36,718 nt of DNA, taken from assembly GCA_017443945.1 (NCBI GenBank), contig JAFSXS010000057.1:1-36718 (forward strand), in the 5' to 3' direction. The notes beneath the pieces were generated by a model. That model worked only from the letters and a program-made list of their open reading frames with translations. It did not search any database and was not told where the DNA came from. The translations under genes were made by a program, and so were the position numbers. The DNA comes from Synergistaceae bacterium. Its GTDB lineage: Bacteria > Synergistota > Synergistia > Synergistales > Aminobacteriaceae. Of the stretch, positions 23,909-32,364 are shown piece by piece. Position 1 is the stretch's first letter. Every line of letters begins with the position of its first letter.

Positions 23909-23933
23909 CACAAATGAAAGGAGTATTTAAATT

Positions 23934-24596
23934 TTGCTGCCGGATCCTAATAAAGTTTTCCCGATAAGCGGCTACAATAACGAAATTTATATCAAGCCTA
24001 CTATCACAAATAAAAATATAATCGTCGGTGAATTTTCGTATATTGCTGACTCAGATTTTGAGAGTCATGTTACGCACTTATATGATTTTATCGGCGATAA
24101 ATTAATAATCGGTAAATTTTGTCAGATTGCTTCAGGAGTAGAATTTATAATGAACGGCGCGAATCATCAAATAAATTCTATAACGACATTCCCATTTTAC
24201 ACGTTAGAGGGCTGGCACATGAGTCCCCCTGATTTAAAAAATTTACCGCTCAAGGGAGATACGGTCATAAATAATGACGTTTGGATCGGACAAAATGCTG
24301 TTATTCTTCCCGGAGTCAATATCGGCGACGGTGCAATTATCGGCGCAAATAGTGTAGTCGGCTGCGATGTTGCTCCTTATAGTGTAGTAATAGGCAATCC
24401 GGCGCGGGAAATTCGTAAACGTTTTGACGATGAATTAATTAATTTGCTGCTAAAATTTAAATGGTGGGACAAATCAATAACAGAAATTAACTCGTTGATT
24501 CCTGTCTTGACGAGTCCTGACTTGGAACGGGTAAAGGCTCATATAAAAAATTATTTATACGGAGGTAATGAAAATTTAAATGATTCTCAATCCTGA
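23934..24596 (+). CDS. CatB/Vat-like hexapeptide acyltransferase
   Basis: 220 aa. TTG start with AAGGAG 12 bases upstream. Family pattern of xenobiotic (CatB/Vat) O-acetyltransferases: PDPNKVFPISGYNN at the N-terminus, NIIVGEFSYIADSD, FMNGANHQINSITTFPF (the catalytic His region) and left-handed beta-helix hexapeptides INNDVWIGQNAVILPGVNIG, GAIIGANSVVG, VAPYSVVIGNPAREIRKRF. Active trimers transfer acetyl from acetyl-CoA to hydroxyl groups, and known members inactivate chloramphenicol or streptogramin A, but many are housekeeping or polysaccharide enzymes. It overlaps cbiC by 17 bases and is therefore co-transcribed with cobalamin genes. Drug resistance should not be assumed. Confidence 0.85.
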   Translation: MLPDPNKVFPISGYNNEIYIKPTITNKNIIVGEFSYIADSDFESHVTHLYDFIGDKLIIGKFCQIASGVEFIMNGANHQINSITTFPFYTLEGWHMSPPDLKNLPLKGDTVINNDVWIGQNAVILPGVNIGDGAIIGANSVVGCDVAPYSVVIGNPAREIRKRFDDELINLLLKFKWWDKSITEINSLIPVLTSPDLERVKAHIKNYLYGGNENLNDSQS

Positions 24597-25197
24597 CGAA
24601 ATCGAACGCGAAAGTATGCGAATTATAGAGATTCTCATATCAGGCAAGTATTCGGGTTCAAGTGAAAATTTACCAGTAATTAAACGCGTCATCCATGCAA
24701 CGGCAGATTTTGACTTTCTCGAAACTCTATATTTTTCCGAAAATGTAATCTCAAAGGCTCATGACGCAATTTTATCCGGCACTCCCATAATTACAGATAC
24801 AAATATGTTAAAGGCCGGAATTAGCAAGACTTTCACGCAAAAATTTGGGATAAATATAATCTGTCATGTAAACGAGCCTGAGACTCAAGAAAGCGCGCAA
24901 AAATTGAATCTCTCACGCTCAATAATCAATATAGAACGCGCAGTAAAAGATTTTCCCCGTGCAATTTACGCGATAGGCAATGCTCCGACGGCCTTAATAA
25001 AATTGTGTGAACTCATAAACGAAGGACTCGCATATCCCGCACTTATAATCGGAGTCCCGGTCGGCTTTGTGAACGTCATCGAAGCTAAAGAAATGCTCGC
25101 AGATTTAGTGAACGTTCCCCGAATTATCGCAAACGGACGCAAGGGAGGAAGCTCCGTCGCTTGTGCAATAGTCAACGCCCTGTTATATTCGGCATAA
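24580..25197 (+). CDS. cbiC: cobalt-precorrin-8 methylmutase CbiC
   Basis: 205 aa. Precorrin-8X methylmutase family: KRVIHATADFDFLETLYFS includes the active-site His, SGTPIITDTNMLKAGI, FPRAIYAIGNAPTALIKLCE and GVPVGFVNVIEAKEML, then ANGRKGGSSVA. It moves a methyl from C11 to C12, forming hydrogenobyrinate-type (cobyrinate) product. GGAGG is 14 bases upstream; a nearer ATG (24568) gives only three codons. Confidence 0.95.
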   Translation: MILNPDEIERESMRIIEILISGKYSGSSENLPVIKRVIHATADFDFLETLYFSENVISKAHDAILSGTPIITDTNMLKAGISKTFTQKFGINIICHVNEPETQESAQKLNLSRSIINIERAVKDFPRAIYAIGNAPTALIKLCELINEGLAYPALIIGVPVGFVNVIEAKEMLADLVNVPRIIANGRKGGSSVACAIVNALLYSA

Positions 25198-26210
25198 CAA
25201 CGGGAACATGTGCAGCAGGTGCAGCAAAGGCCGCAGCAATCTTTGAGTCAACGCAAAAAGTTTCTGAAAGCGTAATAATTCATAATCTCGACGGACTCGA
25301 ATTTAAGCTGAACACTTTCAGGCACGACGCACATTTTTTCGGCGTACAAAAATTTTCAGGCGATGACAAGTGCGACATTACTGACGGAATAAAAATTTTA
25401 GCCCGCGTTGATATTCTTGACGACTTCAACAGATTTATTTTTACGGCAGGAGAAGGAGTCGGAGTCGTAACTCTCCCCGGCTTGAAAGTTCCCCCCGGCG
25501 AACCCGCAATTAATCCAGTTCCGCGCAAAATGATAGAATTTGCAGTACGTGAAATTATTCCGCGCAGATCCGTTAATGTTACAATTGCAATCCCCGACGG
25601 TGAAAAAATTGCGCAGAAAACTTTTAATCCAAGACTCGGAATTTACGGCGGACTCTCGATTTTAGGCACAACCGGACTCGTTAAGCCCATGAACGAACGC
25701 GCATTATTGGAGTCTCTCACTCTTGAACTTAATATGATTCGTTCACTTGGATTTGACGAGATTTACATAACTTTTGCGAATACAGGCGAGAAGGCTTTAC
25801 GCAAAATTTTTAGTGTTACAGGCAGAAATATAATTCAATCAGGAAATTATATCGGTCATGTTCTCGACGAGTCAGCTAGATTAAATTTTTCGCGCGCAAT
25901 AATCTGCGGTCATCCCGGAAAATTATTAAAAGTTGCAGCAGGTTCATTCAACACTCATAATAAAATTTCTGACGGGAGGCTCGAAGCTCTTTGCACTCAA
26001 TTAGCTTTAACGGGGGCAAATCACGAAATTATTTCACGAGTCTATCACAGCAACACGACCAATGAAGCAATAAATATAATCAGTGAGTCAGGTTATAATA
26101 ACGTCTGGCAGAATTTAGCAGCAGTAACCGCAAAAAAATGCGCTGAACGAGTGAATAATAAACTAGAAATTTTTGCATATTTTATCGACAATGACGGGAG
26201 ATTATTATAA
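25161..26210 (+). CDS. cbiD: cobalt-precorrin-5B C1-methyltransferase CbiD
   Basis: 349 aa. The family N-terminus is GITTGTCAAGAAKAA, followed by GVGVVTLPGLKVPPGEPAIN, GIYGGLSILGTTGLVKPM and CGHPGKLLKVAAG. The likely start is TTG at 25161, inside the end of cbiC (37-base overlap), with GGGAGGA about 12 bases upstream. It methylates C1 after the CbiG step. Confidence 0.95.
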   Translation: MCNSQRPVIFGITTGTCAAGAAKAAAIFESTQKVSESVIIHNLDGLEFKLNTFRHDAHFFGVQKFSGDDKCDITDGIKILARVDILDDFNRFIFTAGEGVGVVTLPGLKVPPGEPAINPVPRKMIEFAVREIIPRRSVNVTIAIPDGEKIAQKTFNPRLGIYGGLSILGTTGLVKPMNERALLESLTLELNMIRSLGFDEIYITFANTGEKALRKIFSVTGRNIIQSGNYIGHVLDESARLNFSRAIICGHPGKLLKVAAGSFNTHNKISDGRLEALCTQLALTGANHEIISRVYHSNTTNEAINIISESGYNNVWQNLAAVTAKKCAERVNNKLEIFAYFIDNDGRLL

Positions 26211-27377
26211 ATGCTTACTATTGCCGGAGCAGGTACGGGAGAAATTATTAACTCAGTCAAGAAGGCCATAAACGAGTCTGATATTATATTTGCTCATGAA
26301 AGATTTAAATATTTAGTCCCGGCAGATAAAAAGTTTATCCCGCTCAAAAATTTTAGTGAAATATTTAATATAATCGAGTCAGAGTCAGGAAATAAATTAA
26401 TTCTCGTCTCAGGAGATCCCGGAATTTACAGCCTTTTACCGCTCGTGAAGAAAAAATTTAGCGATATTCGAGTCATTCCCGGTATAAGCTCACTTCAAGT
26501 AATATGCGCTCATGCGTGCGAATCATGGCAGGACGCGAAAATTTTATCAGGTCATGGCCGTAAACTTAAATCAGCAACTTTCTTGAACATAATCGAACGC
26601 TCAAGACTCGTTATTTTATTTTGCGACGAAAATATTTCTCCTGAATGGGCATGTAAGAATTTAGCAGATTTCAGAGAGCTTGATATTTTTATCGGTGAGA
26701 GACTCGGAAGCAGCGAAGAAAAAATTTATTCAGGCACTCCGAAAGATTTCATGACTCGAAAATTTTTGCAGCCTTCTATAATTCTTATACGCAACAAAAA
26801 TATTTATGAGCCGTTAAAGCTGTGTGATAAAAACTTTTTGCGCGAGTCAGGGATTCACATAACGAACGAAAATATAAGATCTATAATTCTTGACAAATTA
26901 GCGCTGAGTCAAGACTCGATTTTATGGGACATCGGCGCAGGTTCAGGAAGTATAAGCGTTACAGCAGCTCACAAATTTATTTACAGTGAAGTTCACGCAA
27001 TAGAGTGTAAATCTCAGGCAGCAAAATTAATTTCCCGCAATGCACAAAAATTTCATGTTCATAATATTTGCGTTCATGAAGGCCGAGCGCTTGAAGTGAT
27101 AAAAAATTTACCTGCACCGACCCACGTTTTTATCGGAGGCAGCAAGGGCGAATTAACCGGCATTCTTAAATATTTATCGGGGCTGAAAATTTCTATAAGA
27201 CTCGTGATTGAGTGTGTAACCCTTGAGACTTTGTGCTGTGCATTTGACTTCATGAAGGAATATAAAAATTTCGAGATCACCCAAGCAGCAATTAACACAT
27301 CAAAGAATATTTCAAATTCTATAACTCTTATGAAAGCTCACTCACCAGTAAATATTTTGTGTGCTGATGTGAATTAA
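26211..27377 (+). CDS. cbiET: cobalt-precorrin-6B/7 methyltransferase-decarboxylase CbiET
   Basis: 388 aa fusion. CbiE part, residues 1 to about 200: LTIAGAGTGEI, HERFKYLVP, LVSGDPGIYSLLP and PGISSLQVICAHACESWQDA. CbiT part, from about 215: ILWDIGAGSGSISVTAAH (SAM loop), VHAIECKSQAAKLISRNAQ and THVFIGGSKGEL. It methylates C5 and C15 and decarboxylates the C12 acetate. It begins directly after the cbiD stop. Together with cbiF and cbiG, only part of the pathway is here. Confidence 0.94.
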   Translation: MLTIAGAGTGEIINSVKKAINESDIIFAHERFKYLVPADKKFIPLKNFSEIFNIIESESGNKLILVSGDPGIYSLLPLVKKKFSDIRVIPGISSLQVICAHACESWQDAKILSGHGRKLKSATFLNIIERSRLVILFCDENISPEWACKNLADFRELDIFIGERLGSSEEKIYSGTPKDFMTRKFLQPSIILIRNKNIYEPLKLCDKNFLRESGIHITNENIRSIILDKLALSQDSILWDIGAGSGSISVTAAHKFIYSEVHAIECKSQAAKLISRNAQKFHVHNICVHEGRALEVIKNLPAPTHVFIGGSKGELTGILKYLSGLKISIRLVIECVTLETLCCAFDFMKEYKNFEITQAAINTSKNISNSITLMKAHSPVNILCADVN

Positions 27378-27396
27378 ATTTTTGTATGTTCGCGCC

Positions 27397-27471
27397 AGAC
27401 GTGTTTTATGCTACGACCAACGGGAGCAGCCAACGCCACTCAGACGGCAGGTTTTAATCTTTTGACTTTGC
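27397..27471 (-). repeat. dispersed intergenic repeat, block D copy
   Basis: Read on the minus strand it holds GCAAAGTCAAA and, after a longer gap, GGCTGCTCCCGTTGGTC followed by GTAGCATAAAAC. The block matches 20477-20520 in order and orientation. It lies just downstream of cbiET. The whole 644-base gap between cbiET and the binding-protein gene (27378-28021) is filled by such pieces: this block, element A copy 3, a partial C box at 27714-27696, and AT-rich sequence with the next promoter. Confidence 0.75.
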
Positions 27472-27559
27472 ATGTATAGATTTAAAGTGTTTGCAGTATA
27501 TCAGCGTAAAATTTTCTCGTGAGTCATCGCAAATTATCAGCGCAAAATTTGAGGCATTA

Positions 27560-27688
27560 ATAAAAATTTTTTCTCTGTGAGTCATTGCAATAAGTGCAGA
27601 AAAATTAATTTTTTGTAGTTGTAAATGTAGTTGTAAAATTCTCGTCTTTCGTCAAACATTGAGTGAAAATTTTTCTGTGAATATTATA
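27560..27688 (-). repeat. dispersed intergenic element A, copy 3
   Basis: On the minus strand: TATAAT (27688-27683), 53 bases to TACAACTACA (27635-27626) and again TACAACTACA (27623-27614), then AAAAAATTAATTTTT and GCAATGACTCACAGAG with an A/T run. A partial C box (CAAGTATTCAAGTG, 27709-27696) lies directly before the TATAAT. No minus-strand gene follows, unlike copies 1 and 2, so this copy is an orphan and could express a short RNA. Confidence 0.75.
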
Positions 27689-27942
27689 GCAGTCCCACTT
27701 GAATACTTGCAAAATATTTATAGTCAGCACACTTTAATAGCAGTAAAAATTTTTTGTGTCAGCTCTGCAAATTATCTCATACATATTTATGCAGCTATTA
27801 ACGCACACGGCATCGGTTATAAAAAGTTTTACTTATGACTTTACTTGCGTCGACTCTAATATTAAATCCTCTCATAAATAATTATTTCGCGCATTAATAA
27901 AATTTATAAAAGTTTACTCGTAAAATAAATTCATGAAAAAAT

Positions 27943-27970
27943 TTTACATTTTGCAAAATTAGTGTATAAT
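27943..27970 (+). promoter_or_regulatory. promoter of the binding-protein gene
   Basis: TTTACA (27943-27948), 16-base spacer, TATAAT (27965-27970), about 52 bases before the ATG. Confidence 0.6.
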
Positions 27971-28021
27971 ATTCCGCGTTGAATTAAGAAATAAATATTT
28001 TATTACGGAGGTTCTAACATA

Positions 28022-28825
28022 ATGAAAAAGTTTTTAGCAATTATTATGATGCTCGCGTTAAGTGCTGGTGTGTGCTTTGCTGAAGGACTCAATATTTCCA
28101 AGCCCGACCAGTTTGTAAATTACAAAATAGGAACTCAGAGAGGCACAATCGCAGAGGGTATCGCAAAAAAAATGCTCGGCGACAAAGCATCAAAGCAGCT
28201 TATCACTTATGAGAAAGCAACAGACGTTATTCAGGCGTTGAAGGTCGGAAAAATCGACTGCGCAATCATGGACGAGGCTCCCGCGCTGCAATTCAAGAAA
28301 AATGACCCTTCGAATCTTACAATTTTGCCGGACGCTTTGACAGTTGAGCAATATGCAATAGGATTCAAGCAGGGCAATAAAGAATTAGTCGAGCAGGTCA
28401 ACAAAGCACTTGCACAGATTAAAGCCAGCGGACAACTTCAAGCAATCATGCTCAAGTACAAAGAAGACCCGATGTCAACCAAGCCAGAAGATATTGATTT
28501 ACACGTCGGAGCTAAGGGCGGAAAATTAATCGTCGGCACTGAGTCAGGCTTCCCCCCCTATGATATTAAAGTCGGCGACGGTTACACCGGAATCGATATT
28601 GAAATGTGTGCATTAATCGCCGGGATTCTTGACAAAGAGCTTGTAATTATCGCTTACCCGTTCGACTCATTGTTCGCAGCAGTCAACAGCGGAAAAGTTG
28701 ACATGATCTGCGCAGGAATTACAGTAAATGAAGAGAGAAAAATGTTTACAGATTTCTCTGACCCCTACGAGGACGCAAAACAGGTCGGAGTCGTTCTCAC
28801 AAAGGATTATGCGCCCGCAAAATAG
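28022..28825 (+). CDS. amino-acid ABC-type substrate-binding protein, apparently circularly permuted
   Basis: 267 aa. Signal peptide KKFLAIIMMLALSAGVCFA, then an SBP_bac_3 (family 3 solute-binding) fold in swapped order. Residues about 35-158 match the usual C-terminal half: YKIGTQRGTIAEGIAKK, GKIDCAIMDEAPALQF, EQYAIGFKQGNKELVEQVNK. Residues about 165-267 match the usual N-terminal half: GKLIVGTESGFPPYDIK, GYTGIDIEMCALIAG, SGKVDMICAGITVNEERKM, TDFSDPYEDAKQVGVVL. The protein stops where a normal member would continue into lobe 2. No ABC permease or ATPase gene is nearby. GGAGG precedes the ATG, and a terminator follows. Ligand probably a polar amino acid; unproven. Confidence 0.85.
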   Translation: MKKFLAIIMMLALSAGVCFAEGLNISKPDQFVNYKIGTQRGTIAEGIAKKMLGDKASKQLITYEKATDVIQALKVGKIDCAIMDEAPALQFKKNDPSNLTILPDALTVEQYAIGFKQGNKELVEQVNKALAQIKASGQLQAIMLKYKEDPMSTKPEDIDLHVGAKGGKLIVGTESGFPPYDIKVGDGYTGIDIEMCALIAGILDKELVIIAYPFDSLFAAVNSGKVDMICAGITVNEERKMFTDFSDPYEDAKQVGVVLTKDYAPAK

Positions 28826-28860
28826 TTTCATCAGTCAGTCATAATTAACTAAAATTTTTC

Positions 28861-28890
28861 TGTCCCGGTTTTAACGAGCCGGGATTTTTT
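28861..28890 (+). terminator. rho-independent terminator after the binding-protein gene
   Basis: TCCCGG (28862-28867) pairs with CCGGGA (28878-28883), followed by TTTTTTG. The next gene's ribosome site begins 17 bases later. Confidence 0.85.
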
Positions 28891-28924
28891 GTTATTATTT
28901 ACTTGCAGGAGGTGTCATAAAAAA

Positions 28925-30397
28925 TTGGTCGAACTCGGAATCTTAATTGTTGTAATTCTCGTAACGGGAGCAGGTTTAATCGCAGGTTATAAAGTCAGAG
29001 ACAACGCAGATTTTCTCACGGGGGGCGGTAAATCTTCGACTCTTTTAGCTACGGGCGCGGTAGTCGGGACTCTCATAGGTTCGCAATCAACTTTAGGGAC
29101 GGCTCAATTAGCATTTAATTTCGGGATTTCTGCTTGCTGGTTTACTGTCGGAACGGCTTTAGGTTGTCTTGCTATTGCGTTGCTTTATTGTGATAAATTA
29201 CGTTATTCGGGCTGCACTACACAATTTCAAATTATTTCGCGCGAATATGGAAAATTAACCGAGAAGGCCGGCGCGATTTTGTGTACTACAGGAACATTTA
29301 TAAGCATTCTCGCACAAGTTACGGCGTGCATAGGCTTTATGATGACTCTTTACCCGTCATTGAATTTATTTCAGGCTTCTTGCGTGAGTTCTTTATTAAT
29401 TTGCTTATATATAATTTTCGGAGGGACATGGGGACTCGGTTTCGGAGGACTCATAAAGGTTGCATTAATTTATATCACGTGTGCGGCCTGTTTTGTGATT
29501 GCTTTAATGAATGCGGGCGGAGTTACAGGAATTTTTACGGGAGCAGAAAAATTTTTGCTTGATTCTAATATAGGAAGAGTACATAAAATTTTTAATCATT
29601 CAGATTTTGCAGCAAATTATTTGAATCTCACTGCTAGGGGATTTCACAAAGATTTAGGCTCGTGCGTGTCGTTGATTCTGGGGTTGTTGTCGACTCAGAC
29701 GTACATGCAATTTATTCTTAGCGCAAGAGATTCGAGAAGTGCGAAATATAGTTTTTTATGGGGCTTGGCCTTAGTTCCTCCGGTTGGTGTTGCAGGAATA
29801 TTTATCGGGCTTTACATGAGAGCAAATTATATAACTCTTGACGAATTAAAGACTCTCGTTTCTATGGGTTTGCAAATTCCTGATGTCCCTGTTCTTGTGA
29901 GTACGATACAAGTTTTCCCGGCCTTTATCGTTAGACATATTTCGCCGTTTTTCGGGGGCTTAATGATAGGGACTCTTTTTGTTACGGTTATTGGCGGTAG
30001 TTCGGGCTTATTGCTGGGAATTTCTGCGATTCTTGTAGAAGATGTCTTGACAGCGTTTAAATTTGTGAAGAGTCATAAATTGTTTTTCTCGCGTGCAATA
30101 ATAATTTTCACGTTGATTATAGCGGCATTTATCGCAAATAATTTTACGGCCAGTGCAATAAATGATTTAGGTTTTCTCTCGATGACGTTGCGTGCGAGCG
30201 TTGTATTTATGCCGTTGACTTGTGCATTATGGCTGAAGAAAAGAATTTCGCGCAGATTTATTCTAGCTTCGATTATATTATCGCCGTTAATTGCAATTAT
30301 GGGAGCGTTATTTAATTTCCCGTTAGAGCCTTTATATATTGGGATGAGTGTTTCTGTCTTGTGTTGTGTGATAGGCTTTTATAGTCAACGTACTTGA
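28925..30397 (+). CDS. sodium:solute symporter (SSS family)
   Basis: 490 aa with about twelve to thirteen hydrophobic segments. The start is TTG at 28925, with AGGAGGTG (28907-28914) ten bases upstream; a longer reading from 28889 would start inside the upstream terminator and is rejected. Seen: NADFLTGGGKSSTLLATGAVVG (split over the first helices), GTIGSQST-like VGTLIGSQSTLGTAQLAF, and SLILGLLSTQTYMQFI. These fit the SSS (LeuT-fold) Na+ symporters. Substrate unknown; organic acid or amino acid is likely. It follows the orphan binding-protein gene but is separated from it by a terminator. Confidence 0.85.
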   Translation: MVELGILIVVILVTGAGLIAGYKVRDNADFLTGGGKSSTLLATGAVVGTLIGSQSTLGTAQLAFNFGISACWFTVGTALGCLAIALLYCDKLRYSGCTTQFQIISREYGKLTEKAGAILCTTGTFISILAQVTACIGFMMTLYPSLNLFQASCVSSLLICLYIIFGGTWGLGFGGLIKVALIYITCAACFVIALMNAGGVTGIFTGAEKFLLDSNIGRVHKIFNHSDFAANYLNLTARGFHKDLGSCVSLILGLLSTQTYMQFILSARDSRSAKYSFLWGLALVPPVGVAGIFIGLYMRANYITLDELKTLVSMGLQIPDVPVLVSTIQVFPAFIVRHISPFFGGLMIGTLFVTVIGGSSGLLLGISAILVEDVLTAFKFVKSHKLFFSRAIIIFTLIIAAFIANNFTASAINDLGFLSMTLRASVVFMPLTCALWLKKRISRRFILASIILSPLIAIMGALFNFPLEPLYIGMSVSVLCCVIGFYSQRT

Positions 30398-30433
30398 TTC
30401 AGATCCTATGCAGTTAATTTATCGCGCGAATAC

Positions 30434-30480
30434 GTTCGTTCTGCCCACCCACCCACCCGTTTATAAGGGGTAGCGCGAAC
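30434..30480 (+). repeat. C-tract hairpin element upstream of the AGCS gene
   Basis: GTTCG (30434-30438) pairs with CGAAC (30476-30480), and CTGCCC (30441-30446) pairs with GGGTAG (30468-30473). The apical region holds CCCACCCACCCACCC (30444-30458), four C3 tracts, so quadruplex-capable on the minus strand. GCAAAAGCTTT follows at 30483. The rest of the 215-base gap carries only the TATAAT noted next. Confidence 0.8.
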
Positions 30481-30553
30481 ACGCAAAAGCTTTCAGGCCA
30501 TGAATGAATAATCTCGTAAAATATGTGCAAGTCATAAAGTTTTGCAGATATTG

Positions 30554-30559
30554 TATAAT
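30554..30559 (+). promoter_or_regulatory. -10 box of the AGCS symporter gene
   Basis: TATAAT; start codon 54 bases downstream. The -35 is not clear. Confidence 0.5.
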
Positions 30560-30612
30560 ATAACGAAAATTTTTGCATTTATTGCAATCAACAAAGGAGA
30601 GTGTAATTTTCC

Positions 30613-32262
30613 ATGCAAGGCATAATGGACACAATTATGTATTATAACGGGATAATAAACAGCTTTGTCTGGGGTGCTCCTGTTTTAATACTGCTCGTTG
30701 GAACGGGCGTTTATTTGACGCTTTTGCTTGGTCTTCCTCAGTTCCGTTATTTTTTCTCGGCATTATCAGAAGTCTTCAGCTTCAGGAAAAAATCCGGCGA
30801 GGATAAATCAATATCATCATTTGCGGCGATGGCTACTGCGATGGCTGCTACAGTCGGAACAGGTAACGTCGCAGGAGTTGCTACAGCTTTACACTTAGGC
30901 GGCCCCGGTGCAATGGTTTGGATGTTAATTTCTGCAATTTTTGGTATGTGCACGAAATTTTCAGAAGTTACTCTTGCAGTTCATTACAGACAGAAGGACG
31001 CTCACGGAGACTGGCGCGGAGGCACAATGTATATACTTGATAAGGGCGTTCGTGAGGTTATGGGACCCGGACTCGGTGCGTTTGTCGGTAAATTATTAGC
31101 GATTCTATTTGCAATTTTCGCGTTCTTAGCCTCATTTGGAATCGGTGCAGCAACTCAGGCAAACTCAGCGGCAGAAGCTATTTCAATGGGCTGGGGAGTC
31201 GATCACCTTTACACCGGAATTGCTATGGCCGTTCTTGTTGCACTTGTTATCATCGGCGGATTGCAGAGTCTTTCAACTGTTACAACTTTGATAGTTCCCT
31301 TCATGGCAATTTTCTATATCGCAGGTTCAGTATTTGTTCTTGTAACGAATGCTGAAGCAATACCCGGCGCAATTTCTAACGCACTTCACTTAGCATTCAG
31401 CAACCCTACAGAAACTCTGCCCGGAGCATTAGCAGGCTGGTGCGTCAAAGAAGCAGTGCAGAGAGGTATCGCAAGAGGCGTTTTCTCCAATGAAGCTGGT
31501 ATGGGTTCTGCTCCTATGGTACACGCTACAGCAAGCGTTGAACATCCTGTGCAGCAGGGCTTTTACGGAATATTTGAAGTCTTCATGGACACGATCGTTA
31601 TTTGTATGATGACAGCACTTGTTATCATGTCGACAGGGACTCTTACGGGATCTCCTGAACTTACCGGCGCGCAGTTGACGTTGAAAGCCTTTGAGAGCGC
31701 ACTCGGAACGCCCGGAAAATATATTTTATCGGTCGGGTTATTATTATTTGCGTTCACGACGATTTTAGGCTGGTACTGGTACGCAGAGACGGCAGTTACA
31801 TATTTGTTCGGCGTATGGTGCAAACCTATCATGAAAATTTTATGGATCGCAATGGTCTTAATCGGATCGGCGGGCGCACAGTTTATCGGCTCAGAAGGCA
31901 ATCAATTCTTGAATAACATCTGGGATATTTCCGACACATTAAACGGCTTAATGGCATTACCGAACTTAATCGGATTATTAATTCTTTCCGTAACGTTAAA
32001 GCGCATAGTTGACGATTACGAAGAGAAATTTGGTGTGCCAGATGATAAATATTTGACTCCTTCGCACAAAGTCTTAATCGCAAAGGCTGAATATATTGTA
32101 ATAGGCGTTATCGGAGTAGTTGCAAGCATGGTCGCATTCTTTGGACACGCAAATATTTTCGGAACGATAGCTATATTGCTCGGCCTTCTTTCAGCGTATA
32201 AGCGTCAAACGTTGTTAGGATTTATTTCTGTTGTGCTCGGCATTGTAGCTGTTGCATTGTAG
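30613..32262 (+). CDS. alanine/glycine:cation symporter (AGCS family)
   Basis: 549 aa. Family signatures are clear: ATAMAATVGTGNVAGVATAL after helix 1, FGMCTKFSEVTLAVHYR, RGGTMYILDKG and IARGVFSNEAGMGSAP. These import alanine or glycine with Na+ (or H+). Usual members have about 440-490 residues; here the C-terminus continues after the normal core with DDYEEKFGVPDD and two to three more hydrophobic segments (AEYIVIGVIGVVASMVAFFG and NIFGTIAILLGLL). AAAGGAG lies 12 bases upstream. It has its own promoter and terminator. In an amino-acid fermenter this is a main nutrient importer. Confidence 0.93.
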   Translation: MQGIMDTIMYYNGIINSFVWGAPVLILLVGTGVYLTLLLGLPQFRYFFSALSEVFSFRKKSGEDKSISSFAAMATAMAATVGTGNVAGVATALHLGGPGAMVWMLISAIFGMCTKFSEVTLAVHYRQKDAHGDWRGGTMYILDKGVREVMGPGLGAFVGKLLAILFAIFAFLASFGIGAATQANSAAEAISMGWGVDHLYTGIAMAVLVALVIIGGLQSLSTVTTLIVPFMAIFYIAGSVFVLVTNAEAIPGAISNALHLAFSNPTETLPGALAGWCVKEAVQRGIARGVFSNEAGMGSAPMVHATASVEHPVQQGFYGIFEVFMDTIVICMMTALVIMSTGTLTGSPELTGAQLTLKAFESALGTPGKYILSVGLLLFAFTTILGWYWYAETAVTYLFGVWCKPIMKILWIAMVLIGSAGAQFIGSEGNQFLNNIWDISDTLNGLMALPNLIGLLILSVTLKRIVDDYEEKFGVPDDKYLTPSHKVLIAKAEYIVIGVIGVVASMVAFFGHANIFGTIAILLGLLSAYKRQTLLGFISVVLGIVAVAL

Positions 32263-32278
32263 AAATTAAAAATTTTCG

Positions 32279-32311
32279 GCCTCCTGATTTAATGTCGGGA
32301 GGTCATTTTTT
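32279..32311 (+). terminator. terminator after the AGCS gene
   Basis: CCTCCTGA (32280-32287) pairs with TCGGGAGG (32295-32302, one G-T pair), followed by TCATTTTTT. Confidence 0.8.
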
Positions 32312-32325
32312 ATGAGCAAATGAAA

Positions 32326-32361
32326 TCCCCTCACGTGATTAACTCGCAAGGGGAAAAAATT
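32326..32361. terminator. terminator between convergent AGCS and aldolase genes
   Basis: TCCCCT (32326-32331) pairs with AGGGGA (32349-32354), followed on the plus strand by AAAAATTTTTTT. On the minus strand it follows the aldolase stop directly, with a weaker T stretch (TTTCATTT). Confidence 0.7.
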
Positions 32362-32364
32362 TTT

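Noticed and set aside
28889-28924. Longer N-terminus of the SSS symporter from TTG 28889
   Set aside because: It begins inside the T tract of the upstream terminator and would encode the ribosome binding site; TTG 28925 has an ideal AGGAGGTG.
30398-30612. Glycine riboswitch in front of the AGCS symporter
   Set aside because: The predicted transcript leader is only about 50 bases and shows no glycine-aptamer core; the hairpin lies upstream of the -10 box.
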